A stretch of DNA of 64,000 bases from Bacteroidales bacterium (GTDB lineage: Bacteria > Bacteroidota > Bacteroidia > Bacteroidales > UBA932): positions 62,001-126,000 of the forward strand of contig JAFWOY010000008.1 in NCBI GenBank assembly GCA_017509755.1, read 5' to 3'. A model generated the notes under the pieces. It saw nothing but the letters and a program-made list of their open reading frames with translations, had not been told where the DNA came from and searched no databases. Shown piece by piece: positions 42,292-50,529 of the stretch (position 1 is its first letter; each line of letters starts with the position of its first letter). A program made the translations under genes and the position numbers.

Positions 42292-43476
42292 ATGAAGCAA
42301 AATTCCAGGATCTGCATCGGACTGTCCGGCGGCGTCGATTCCAGTGTGGCCGCTTGGCTGCTGAAACAGCAGGGATACGACGTGTTTGCGCTCTTCATGC
42401 AGAACTGGCACGATACCACCGGCACCCTGCACGGAGCTTGTGAATGGGAAGAAGACCGCGCTGTTGCGGAAATGGTCGCCCGAAAGATCGGCATCCCCTT
42501 CCACTTCGTGGATCTGAGCGACGTGTACCGCCAGCGGGTCGTGGATTATATGTTCAGCGAATACGAGAAAGGGCGCACGCCCAATCCCGACGTACTCTGC
42601 AACCGTGAGATCAAATTCGACGCTTTCTGGGAAGCGGCCAAGGCCCTCGGGGCGGACTTTGTAGCCACAGGGCACTATTGCCGCAAAGACAGCTTTACCG
42701 ATGCCGACGGCCACACCATTTACCGGATCCTTGCCGGAAGCGACCCGAACAAGGACCAGAGTTATTTTCTCTGCCAGCTTTCCCAGGAACAGCTCGCCAC
42801 GGCCCTTTTCCCCATTGGGGACATCACCAAACCCGAAGTGCGGCGGATTGCCCGCGAGGCGGGCCTTCCCAGCGCGGAAAAGAAAGACAGCCAGGGCATC
42901 TGCTTTGTGGGCAAGGTGGACCTTCCGGTCTTCCTGCAGCAGAAGCTCAAGAGCCGCGAAGGCGATATCATAGAGATTCCCCGCAGTTTCTATGATGGCC
43001 GACCTGAGCCGCAGACCCTTGAAGAAATGGCCGAGCCCATCCACTACCGCCGGGAAGACGGCAAGGTGATCGGCCGGCACATCGGAGCCCAATACTACAC
43101 CATCGGACAGCGCAAGGGACTGGGCATCGGCGGACATGCCGAATCCTGCTTCCTGATTGCCAATGACATCCCCAACAACCTGATCTTCGTCGGGGAAGGT
43201 GACAGCCATCCGGGCCTCTGGCGAAGGGCGCTCCGCATCCGCCCCGAAGAAACACACTGGATCCGTCCGGACCTGCAGTTGCAACCCGGACAGGAACAGC
43301 GGTACCAGGTACGCATCCGTTACCGCCAGCCGCTGCAGGAAGCCGTGCTTCACTGCCGCGCCGACGGACTTTATATCTTGTTTGACACCCCGCAGCGCGG
43401 CATTACGCCCGGACAGTTCGCCGTCTGGTACGCGACTGACGGAGAGATGCTTGGCAGCGGGGTGATTGATCACTGA
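42292..43476 (+). CDS. mnmA: tRNA-specific 2-thiouridylase MnmA
   Basis: Adds sulfur to U34 of Lys, Glu and Gln tRNAs. The 394-residue protein has the PP-loop IGLSGGVDSSVAAWLL (residues 9-24), catalytic Cys103 in NPDVLCNREIKF and Cys204 in DSQGICFVGKVD, and a C-terminal beta-barrel with YTIGQRKGLGIGG. It starts 30 bases from the SRP RNA promoter on the other strand. An alternating run HYCRKDSFTDADGHTI is a normal variable loop. It is followed by a flavoprotein gene 10 bases later. Confidence 0.97.
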   Translation: MKQNSRICIGLSGGVDSSVAAWLLKQQGYDVFALFMQNWHDTTGTLHGACEWEEDRAVAEMVARKIGIPFHFVDLSDVYRQRVVDYMFSEYEKGRTPNPDVLCNREIKFDAFWEAAKALGADFVATGHYCRKDSFTDADGHTIYRILAGSDPNKDQSYFLCQLSQEQLATALFPIGDITKPEVRRIAREAGLPSAEKKDSQGICFVGKVDLPVFLQQKLKSREGDIIEIPRSFYDGRPEPQTLEEMAEPIHYRREDGKVIGRHIGAQYYTIGQRKGLGIGGHAESCFLIANDIPNNLIFVGEGDSHPGLWRRALRIRPEETHWIRPDLQLQPGQEQRYQVRIRYRQPLQEAVLHCRADGLYILFDTPQRGITPGQFAVWYATDGEMLGSGVIDH

Positions 43477-43486
43477 GTAAACTGGG

Positions 43487-44677
43487 ATGAAAACACGTTT
43501 GGGCATTGTCGGCGGAGGTCCTGCCGGTATGATGGCGGCTATCCAGGCTGCCGGGATTCTCGGTGACGGTTCACGCGTGGTGCTCTTCGACAAGAACGAG
43601 CGGCTCGGACGGAAAATCTACCTCACGGGCAAAGGCCGCTGCAATCTGACCAACCGGCGCGGCTGGGAGGAATTCTCGCTGCACATCCATCCCAACCAGC
43701 GTTTCCTCCAGCAGGCTTTCCGCGCCTTCTCGAACGAGGACCTCATCCGTTTCTTCGAGGAGGAGCTGGGCATACAGACCGTCACCTTACAAGGGCAGCG
43801 GGTTTTCCCCGCCTCGTTGGTGGCAGGCGACGTGGCCCGCGCGCTGGAAAGCAAAGTCCGTGAACTGGGTGTTGACATCCGCTACAAGACCCGCATCGGC
43901 AGCCTTGCGGACCTGGCCGACTTTGAGGCCGTGATCGTGGCAACCGGCGGCCGTTCCTATCCGGTGACCGGTTCGACCGGCGACGGCTATGCCCTCGCGG
44001 CAGAAGCCGGCCACAGCATCACGCCCACCTTCCCAAGCGAAACAGCCTTGCTGCCCCGCGCCTACGATAGGGGACTTTGTGGCCTGATTTTGAAAAATGT
44101 CGGCGTACAACTATATGTGGACGGTACTTGTGTCCAGACCGATGAAGGAGAATTCAGTTTTACGGAAGACGGTCTGGAAAGCGGCGCCGCTTACCGCCTG
44201 AGCCGCCGGGCTGTCTGGGCCCTGACCAACGGACAGCGCGTGGACATCGCCGTCGATCTCAAGCCCGCCCTGTCCAATGCACAACTTGAAGCCCGCATCG
44301 CCCGTGAATCCCCGGCCGGACACCATACCCGGCTAGACCGGACCTTTCTCCGTTCGTTCCTGCCCGAGGCGCTCGTCGCGCCGTTCCTCCGGGCCAACCC
44401 GGGTCTTACCGTCGACCATCTTCCTGCAGCGCTGAAAGCCTGGGTTTTCCGAATTGAGGACTACAAAGGTTTCGACCGGGCCGTCGTGACGGCCGGCGGC
44501 GTCAGCCTCAAGGAAATCGTTCCGAAAACCATGGCCTCCCGCCTCCGTCCCGGCCTCTATTTCTGCGGCGAGGTACTGGATCTTGACGGCGATACCGGCG
44601 GCTACAACCTGCAGATTGCCTTCTCCACCGGCGCTCTTGCCGGTGCCAACGCAGCCGCATATTTATTATCTTTGTAG
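43487..44677 (+). CDS. NAD(P)/FAD-dependent oxidoreductase of the HI0933/BaiN family
   Basis: 396 residues. The FAD fold at the start (LGIVGGGPAGMMAAIQA), then the family motif LGRKIYLTGKGRCNLTN, the GGRSYPVTGSTGDGYALA loop, and the C-terminal GLYFCGEVLDLDGDTGGYNL followed by AFSTGALAGANAA identify the HI0933-like flavoprotein family. Members include BaiN, active in bile-acid dehydroxylation, but most are uncharacterised; no bile genes are here, so no substrate is assigned. It sits between mnmA and a serine hydrolase, probably on the same transcript as mnmA. Confidence 0.92.
   Translation: MKTRLGIVGGGPAGMMAAIQAAGILGDGSRVVLFDKNERLGRKIYLTGKGRCNLTNRRGWEEFSLHIHPNQRFLQQAFRAFSNEDLIRFFEEELGIQTVTLQGQRVFPASLVAGDVARALESKVRELGVDIRYKTRIGSLADLADFEAVIVATGGRSYPVTGSTGDGYALAAEAGHSITPTFPSETALLPRAYDRGLCGLILKNVGVQLYVDGTCVQTDEGEFSFTEDGLESGAAYRLSRRAVWALTNGQRVDIAVDLKPALSNAQLEARIARESPAGHHTRLDRTFLRSFLPEALVAPFLRANPGLTVDHLPAALKAWVFRIEDYKGFDRAVVTAGGVSLKEIVPKTMASRLRPGLYFCGEVLDLDGDTGGYNLQIAFSTGALAGANAAAYLLSL
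44667..44674 (+). promoter_or_regulatory. Possible -7 box of the serine hydrolase gene
   Basis: TATCTTTG at the end of the flavoprotein gene matches TAnnTTTG, giving a leader of about 16 bases to ATG 44694. No -33 element is visible. Confidence 0.4.
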
Positions 44678-44693
44678 GATAAATAGCATCAAT

Positions 44694-46196
44694 ATGAAAA
44701 CAATGCATCTCAGAATCTGGGCCATTGCGGCTCTCTTCCTTTCCCTGGCGGCCTGCGATCCGACCAACCCCGACGATCCTGAGAACGAGCTCAGCGACAA
44801 AGCAGCCCTGCTGCGGCTGAGTTTCACGCCAACGGACAATCCGGGCATGAGCAGCGCTTCAACAGGCGTCCTGTCCAACGGCTATTATTGTATTTCCGTC
44901 ACGGATGGAGTGGACCGTTCCCACATGGTTCCGGAAATCAAAGCCTCGGACGGAGCCAGCATTTTCATTGATGACCAACCCTATACACCAGGAAAAACCT
45001 ACGATTTCTCCGAGAATCTGCAGGCGCTCCGGATTGTCTCGGAATCCGGCAAAGTCACGTCCAAGTATGTCGTCATGGTCAAGTACGGTGACCCGTATAT
45101 CGACAACAAGGTATATCAGTTCATGGACGATTTCAAAGTCCCGGGAGTTTCTGTGTCCATCATGAAGGGAACGGAAGTCGTGTATTCCAGTGGCTTCGGT
45201 TTTGCCAACACGGGGACGCAGACCCGTGTGACGCCCGACCACCTTTTCCGGATGGCCAGCATCTCCAAACAGTTCTGCACCATGTGCATCATGACGCTCA
45301 AAGAGCAGGGCAAACTGAAACTGGATGACACGGTCTTTGGCGAGAGGGGCCTGCTGAAGGACCTTCATTTCCGGGTGAGTGACTACCATGAATCCATTAC
45401 GGTCCGGACCCTCCTGAGCCACAGCAGCGGCATTTGCAAAGGTCTTTCCGATCCGGCCTTTACCGACGCCTACCGCTTCATGAGCGACGGCTCGCCGGCC
45501 CCGACGGACACCATCATCCAGCGGACGCTCAATGACCGCTGGTCGCCGGCCATTGCGGACAGTTTCGCCTGGACGCCGGGCATGGCCTACAACTACAGCA
45601 ATATCGGTTTCTGCATCCTGCACCGCATTGTCGAAGTCGTCAGCGGCAAGGATTATGAGCGTTTCCTGAAAGAAGACGTGCTCTCCAAGATGGGCATTAC
45701 CGACACCCATATCGGCGGTGACCAGAACCACCGGAGAGACAATGAATGTGTCTATTACTCGCAATCGGGTGGCGATGGCTACAGGAATCCCCTCCGCGAA
45801 CTGGCCGGTGCTGCCGGCATCATCACATCTACCAACCAGATGATGCGGATCCTGACCTACCTGGACGGTGACCCTGCGGTTCCTGATATCTTTACGCCGG
45901 AAACCTTGCAGGAGATGTACACACCCTTCCTGTATGGCGGCCCCGGAACCTATGGCGTCAATTACAAGCGCTACGGCCTGGGATGGCGGCTCAACCACTC
46001 CAGCCTGTTCCAGGGCGCCCACTACCACGGCGGCAACTTAGCCGGCACGGCGACCATCTGGGCGGGCGGCACCAACCAGGGCATGAGCGGCGCTTTCGTC
46101 TGCAACTCCCGCTCTTACAACAGCAACGGGTCCGGAGATATCGACGATAACATGTATATCCTTCTCGACTCGTTCATGAAGTATTTCAACCGTTGA
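44694..46196 (+). CDS. Lipoprotein serine hydrolase (class C beta-lactamase/DD-peptidase-like)
   Basis: 500 residues from ATG 44694 with lipoprotein signal (IAALFLSLAAC). An N-terminal domain of ~110 residues (ALLRLSFTPTDNPGMSS ... SKYVVMVKYG) looks like a small beta-sandwich also found before Bacteroidota exported enzymes; it is not otherwise known to me. The catalytic domain has Ser189-I-S-Lys192 in RMASISKQFC, Tyr301-S-Asn303 in YNYSNIGF and an HYHGGNLAGT motif in place of KTG. Substrates of the family include peptidoglycan peptides, esters and D-amino acid peptides; no specific role is assigned. It overlaps the next gene (TTGA). Confidence 0.88.
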   Translation: MKTMHLRIWAIAALFLSLAACDPTNPDDPENELSDKAALLRLSFTPTDNPGMSSASTGVLSNGYYCISVTDGVDRSHMVPEIKASDGASIFIDDQPYTPGKTYDFSENLQALRIVSESGKVTSKYVVMVKYGDPYIDNKVYQFMDDFKVPGVSVSIMKGTEVVYSSGFGFANTGTQTRVTPDHLFRMASISKQFCTMCIMTLKEQGKLKLDDTVFGERGLLKDLHFRVSDYHESITVRTLLSHSSGICKGLSDPAFTDAYRFMSDGSPAPTDTIIQRTLNDRWSPAIADSFAWTPGMAYNYSNIGFCILHRIVEVVSGKDYERFLKEDVLSKMGITDTHIGGDQNHRRDNECVYYSQSGGDGYRNPLRELAGAAGIITSTNQMMRILTYLDGDPAVPDIFTPETLQEMYTPFLYGGPGTYGVNYKRYGLGWRLNHSSLFQGAHYHGGNLAGTATIWAGGTNQGMSGAFVCNSRSYNSNGSGDIDDNMYILLDSFMKYFNR

Positions 46197-47149
46197 CACA
46201 CATCCGCATCCTGATCCTGGCAGCCGCCATGCTGCTCGGCTTCTGTCCCGCTTCGGCCCAGAAGCTGACGCGCAGCCAGTATATCGAGCGTTATGCCGAC
46301 ATCGCCGTCCGGGAGATGCAAGCGACCGGCATCCCGGCCAGCATCACCCTGGCCCAAGGTTGTCTGGAGTCGGGCAACGGCAACAGCCGGCTTGCCACGC
46401 AAGCCAACAACCATTTCGGCATCAAATGCCACGGTTGGAAAGGCAAAAGCATCAAGCATACCGATGACGCACCGGACGAGTGTTTCCGCAGCTATGCCAC
46501 GGCCGAAGAATCGTTCCGCGACCACAGTGATTTCCTGCGCTACCGTGACCGCTATGCCTTTCTTTTCGACCTGGAGCCCACCGACTACAAAGGCTGGGCC
46601 TACGGCCTGCAGAAAGCCGGCTACGCCACGGCCCAGACCTATGCTGCCAGCCTGATCCGCATCATCGAAGAAAGCGAACTATACCGCTACGACCAGTTGG
46701 ATGCCAGCGCGCTCGAAACCCTGCCGCCCACCCCGACTGAGGCCGAGTTCAGCACTGTCTTCAAGCCGCTTCCAGGCCAAAAACTTTACACTGTCTCCCT
46801 GTTGCATGAAATCCGGACTACGAACGGCGTGCCGTATATTATCGCCGGACAAGGTGACACCTACGCCCAACTGGCGCGGGAATACAATCTCTTCAAAAGC
46901 GAAATCCTCCGTTTCAACGACAGCAAACGCAACCAGCCCCTGCAGGCCGGGGACATTGTTTACCTGGCTGCCAAGAAAAAGGAGAGCGCCCGGCACCTTG
47001 ACAAGCACGTCGTAGAAGAAGGCGAAACGATGCGCGGCTTGGCCCAGCGCTACGCCGTGAAAATGAAGAAACTCTATCAGTACAATGCGATGAAGCCGGG
47101 CACAGAACCGGAACCCGGCGCCATCCTCAACCTCCGAAAACCCCGATGA
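46193..47149 (+). CDS. Peptidoglycan N-acetylglucosaminidase with LysM repeats
   Basis: 318 residues with the start taken as TTG 46193, overlapping the upstream stop; this gives a signal peptide MTHIRILILAAAMLLGFCPA, while the next in-frame ATG (46229) would cut it. The glucosaminidase (FlgJ-like) domain spans ~25-165: IAVREMQATGIPASITLAQG, a catalytic Glu in CLESGNGNSRLA, NNHFGIKCHGWKGKS and AGYATAQTYAASLI. Then two LysM-like segments at ~215-260 and ~272-315 bind the wall (VVEEGETMRGLAQRYAVKMK). It cleaves GlcNAc-MurNAc bonds. mltG follows with an ATGA overlap. Confidence 0.92.
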   Translation: MTHIRILILAAAMLLGFCPASAQKLTRSQYIERYADIAVREMQATGIPASITLAQGCLESGNGNSRLATQANNHFGIKCHGWKGKSIKHTDDAPDECFRSYATAEESFRDHSDFLRYRDRYAFLFDLEPTDYKGWAYGLQKAGYATAQTYAASLIRIIEESELYRYDQLDASALETLPPTPTEAEFSTVFKPLPGQKLYTVSLLHEIRTTNGVPYIIAGQGDTYAQLAREYNLFKSEILRFNDSKRNQPLQAGDIVYLAAKKKESARHLDKHVVEEGETMRGLAQRYAVKMKKLYQYNAMKPGTEPEPGAILNLRKPR

Positions 47150-48219
47150 AAAAGAAATCCCGCATCCTGTTGGTCATCCTGTTTCTCCTGTTGGCGGTCG
47201 GCGTCCTCGCGGCCTTCGCTTTTTATCAGACCTTTTATCAGGATAATGTCGCTGCGACCGAGAAGCCGCAGGACATCCGCATCTACCGTGACTTCACAGG
47301 CGTGCAGATGCGCGACGCCGTGCTGCAAAGCGGCGTGATTGACAACGAGAAAACATTCCTGCGGGCCGCTATGGTAATGCGGCTGGAAGACAATTTCCGT
47401 CCCGGCCTTTATCGCTTCAAGAAAGGGATGGGAAACAAGGCCATCATCCGCAGCCTCCAAAAAGGCTGGCAGCAACCGGTCCGACTGACCATTCCGGGTT
47501 ACTACCGCAGCCTTGACCGCTTTGCGGATTTCCTGGGCGAGCAGTTGGAAGCCAACCGTGACGATTTCGCTGCCGCCCTGGCGGACTCTCAGCAGGCTGA
47601 CCAATATGGTTTCCGGCCGGAAACCTTCATCGGAATGTTCATTCCCAATACTTACGAGGTTTGGTGGACGGTCACGCCGAAAGACTTCATCGAACGGATG
47701 CACCAGGAATACGAAAAGTTCTGGACACCCGAACGCGATGCCAAAGCCCTGGCCATGGGACTTACCCGTCAGGAAGTCAGCACGTTGGCCGCCATTGTCA
47801 TCGAGGAAAGCAAATATGGGCCGGAACTGCCCCGGATTGCAGGCGTCTATGTGAACCGTTTGCAGAAAGACATGCCGCTCCAGGCCGATCCGACCGTCCT
47901 CTACGCAGTGGGAGACCCTTCAATCAAACGGGTCCTGAACCGGCACCTGGAAACGGATTCGCCTTACAACACGTATAAGTATGCCGGCCTGCCTCCCGGC
48001 CCGATCACCATGCCGCCGGTCGCGGCGATTGATGCCGTGCTGGACTATGAGCACCATGACTATCTGTATTTCTGCGCAAAAGACAGTTTCGACGGACAGC
48101 ACGTCTTTGCCAAAACGCTCGCGGCCCACAATGAAAATGCCCGCCGTTACCAGCGGGCACTCAGTCTGAAAACCCAAGTCAGAGCGGCATCTTCCCCGTC
48201 TTCCGCCACTGGTCGATGA
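47146..48219 (+). CDS. mltG: Endolytic murein transglycosylase MltG
   Basis: Inner membrane enzyme that cuts nascent glycan strands and helps set strand length. The 357-residue protein has one transmembrane helix (ILLVILFLLLAVGVLAAFAF), a LysM-like part ~45-120, and the YceG catalytic domain with the Glu in AIVIEESKYGPELPRIAGVY, plus the DPTVLYAVGD and SPYNTYKYAGLPPGPI motifs. It ends inside the S41 peptidase gene (41-base convergent overlap). The tail after ~345 (AASSPSSATGR) is irregular. Confidence 0.96.
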   Translation: MKKKSRILLVILFLLLAVGVLAAFAFYQTFYQDNVAATEKPQDIRIYRDFTGVQMRDAVLQSGVIDNEKTFLRAAMVMRLEDNFRPGLYRFKKGMGNKAIIRSLQKGWQQPVRLTIPGYYRSLDRFADFLGEQLEANRDDFAAALADSQQADQYGFRPETFIGMFIPNTYEVWWTVTPKDFIERMHQEYEKFWTPERDAKALAMGLTRQEVSTLAAIVIEESKYGPELPRIAGVYVNRLQKDMPLQADPTVLYAVGDPSIKRVLNRHLETDSPYNTYKYAGLPPGPITMPPVAAIDAVLDYEHHDYLYFCAKDSFDGQHVFAKTLAAHNENARRYQRALSLKTQVRAASSPSSATGR

Positions 48220-49762
48220 GTTTCATCGCCCGGGCGAACGCCGGATCTTCCTCCCGGTTGATGATCTGCCAATAGCCGTTCATCCCCAACGGCCCCCGCG
48301 CCAGCAGGGCCTTGAGCCGAGTCTTGAGGTAAGGCGCGCAGACAGCGAGTTCTGATTCGGCAGGCACCATGTCCCTCTTCGCACAGAAAGCGAGAAAACC
48401 CGTATAGGCATCTTGCTCCAGTAGGGCATATCGAGCCAGAAAACCGTCCAGGTCGTCGGCCTGCAGTGCCTCCCGGTGCTTGTCGAGGTAGTCATAGGCA
48501 TATTCTGTAAGAGTACCCGTTCCTACCACACGCACGAAGAAACGATTGTATCCGGTGGTATCGTACGGAACAAACACATCCGGCACGATACCACCGCCGC
48601 CATAAACCGGCCGGCCCAGCCGCAACGTATGGAAAAGCAGGGAATCCGGCAGCGCAATACTGTCGAGGCTGAAGGATTCACCCCGCTCGTACCGTTCCTG
48701 GGCCTGGCGGAAATAGGCATCCCGCTCCCCTCGCTTGTAAGGGGACTGGACCACGCGGCCACTCGGCGTATGATAGCGTGCCACCGTCAGCCGGATTTCG
48801 GAACCATCCGGCATATCATATTGCTGCTGCACCAGCCCTTTGCCGAAGGTCCTGCGCCCCACGATCAAGGCGCGGTCCCAGTCTTGCAGCGCGCCTGCCA
48901 GAATCTCGCTGGCACTGGCGCTATTTTCATCCACCAGCACGATCAGCGGGCCTTCCTTGAAAAATCCGTGCCCTGAAGCCTTGTCCTCCCGGTCGATACC
49001 ATTTCCTACCGTACGGACAATCGTCTGCCCCTCTTCCATGAACATATCCGCGATCGTGGCCGCAATATGCATGAAGCCGCCGCCGTTCCCCCGCAAGTCG
49101 AGGATCATGCCGGCCGGACGACGCTCGGTCAGGCGCTGCATGGCGTGGACGATCTCTTCCACAGAGCTCTGCGCAAAACGCCCCAGTTTCAGATAGACGA
49201 TATCCGGAGCAGGTTTGTATGCGGCATCCATGCTTTCCAACGGAATCTTGTCGCGACGGATGACGAGTTCCTGCTCTTCCCCGCCCCGCAGGACAACGAC
49301 GGAAACCCTGCTGCCTTTCGGGCCGCGGAGACGACTGCGGACGCCCGTGGCCAACAGGCCGACGCCGGCAATGTTCTCACCGTCAACCGCTATGATCTTG
49401 TCGCCTGCCCGCATGCCGACTGCTTCGGCGGGGCCTCCTACGATAACAGACTGGACAGTCAGGGTATCATCCAACATCGTGTACTCGATTCCCACCCCTT
49501 CAAAAGAGCCGTCCAACGGCTCATTGACTTCCTCCACACGATCCCTGGGAATGTAGGTGGAGTGCGGATCCAGTTCGGACATCAGGCTTGCCAGCATCGA
49601 ATCGACGAGCTTGTCGATGTCAATCGAATCGACATAGCGGTTCTCCAGGTAATACAGGGCGCGGGTCACCTTGTCCGCATTGCGGCGGACCGTGTAGGAA
49701 CCCTGGGCCTGCAATGACAGGCAGACAAGCAGCAAAAGGAACGTTCCAAACAGGCGTTTCAT
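48179..49762 (-). CDS. Secreted S41-family carboxyl-terminal processing protease with PDZ domain
   Basis: 527 residues with a Sec signal (LFGTFLLLLVCLSLQAQG). N-terminal helical domain, PDZ ~85-170 (FEGVGIEYTMLDDTLTVQSV ... GMRAGDKIIAVDG), and the S41 core with GMILDLRGNGGG, catalytic Ser in VDENSASASEILAGAL, and Lys in RRTFGKGLVQ. It degrades or trims periplasmic proteins by their C termini. It follows RNase Z with an ATGA overlap on the minus strand. Two further segments after ~350 (TGYNRFFVRVVGTGTLTEYA) are the C-terminal helical domain. Confidence 0.95.
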   Translation of the reverse strand: MKRLFGTFLLLLVCLSLQAQGSYTVRRNADKVTRALYYLENRYVDSIDIDKLVDSMLASLMSELDPHSTYIPRDRVEEVNEPLDGSFEGVGIEYTMLDDTLTVQSVIVGGPAEAVGMRAGDKIIAVDGENIAGVGLLATGVRSRLRGPKGSRVSVVVLRGGEEQELVIRRDKIPLESMDAAYKPAPDIVYLKLGRFAQSSVEEIVHAMQRLTERRPAGMILDLRGNGGGFMHIAATIADMFMEEGQTIVRTVGNGIDREDKASGHGFFKEGPLIVLVDENSASASEILAGALQDWDRALIVGRRTFGKGLVQQQYDMPDGSEIRLTVARYHTPSGRVVQSPYKRGERDAYFRQAQERYERGESFSLDSIALPDSLLFHTLRLGRPVYGGGGIVPDVFVPYDTTGYNRFFVRVVGTGTLTEYAYDYLDKHREALQADDLDGFLARYALLEQDAYTGFLAFCAKRDMVPAESELAVCAPYLKTRLKALLARGPLGMNGYWQIINREEDPAFARAMKLIDQWRKTGKMPL

Positions 49763-50529
49763 ACTTCAAACAATTTACCTTCCTCGGCCAGATAGGATTC
49801 GTGGAATACTTCCCGCGCCTGCGCAAGCAGGACGCCGAGATCCAGGTAGCGCGAAGAAAAGTGGCCGAGAACGAGCTTCTTCGCACCTGCGGCGGCTGCG
49901 ACCTGCGCCGCCTCCCGTGCCGTGGAATGGAACATTTTGTGTGCCAGATCCACGTGTTCGTCGGCAAAAGTCGCTTCGTGGTAAATCAAGTCGGTCCCTT
50001 TCAACCATTCCGCCTCTTCCGGGAACACCATCGTATCGGAGCAGTAAGCCGCCGACTGGCCTGTTTTGAGCCAGACGACACGGTATCCGAAACAGTCGAT
50101 GCGATGCTGCAGCGGGAAGGCCCACACTTCACAGTTCCGCAGTTCAATGATCCGTTCCGGCGCTTTCATCGTCAGCGGGACGTGATGGATCTCATACTTG
50201 ACGCCCTCGCCGAAATGGGCCAGGAAAAAACGCAGGACCGAACCGAAATCCCGGGGCGCGTAGATGTAGAGCGGGGCGGTGCGCCCGTCGAGCGCCATGG
50301 TTGAAAGCAGGCCGAAGATCCCGAAGACGTGGTCCCCATGCAGATGGGAGAGCAGGATGTTGTCCAGCCGCGCCTTCGAGATCTTGTACCGCTTGAGCTG
50401 CACCTGCGCGTTTTCGCCACAGTCGACCAAAAACAAGCGCCCGTGTAAATTGAATACGTGGGCGCTTTGGTGTTGGTCAACCATCGGCCGTGCAGATGCC
50501 GTACCTAAGGTTGTGAGGGTGAAATTCAC
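49759..50529 (-). CDS. rnz: Ribonuclease Z
   Basis: Endonuclease that trims the 3' ends of tRNA precursors; a needed step because tRNA-Phe here lacks an encoded CCA. The 256-residue protein has the metallo-beta-lactamase motif SHLHGDHVFG (residues 61-70), TLGTASARPM at the start, the exosite-like region around APRDFGSVLRFF, AYCSDTMVFPEE, and KLVLGHFSSRY. The length is a little short for the family. Its start overlaps the rpsA stop by one base and its end overlaps the protease start, so the three genes are co-translated. Confidence 0.95.
   Translation of the reverse strand: MNFTLTTLGTASARPMVDQHQSAHVFNLHGRLFLVDCGENAQVQLKRYKISKARLDNILLSHLHGDHVFGIFGLLSTMALDGRTAPLYIYAPRDFGSVLRFFLAHFGEGVKYEIHHVPLTMKAPERIIELRNCEVWAFPLQHRIDCFGYRVVWLKTGQSAAYCSDTMVFPEEAEWLKGTDLIYHEATFADEHVDLAHKMFHSTAREAAQVAAAAGAKKLVLGHFSSRYLDLGVLLAQAREVFHESYLAEEGKLFEV

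Noticed and set aside
42130..42295. Small coding gene (ATG at 42131) after cdd
   Set aside because: The bases are explained by an SRP RNA on the other strand with matching core and paired ends.
43487..44677. HI0933-family flavoprotein as a bile-acid (BaiN) enzyme
   Set aside because: The family is broad and no other bai genes are present, so a bile-acid role is not supported.
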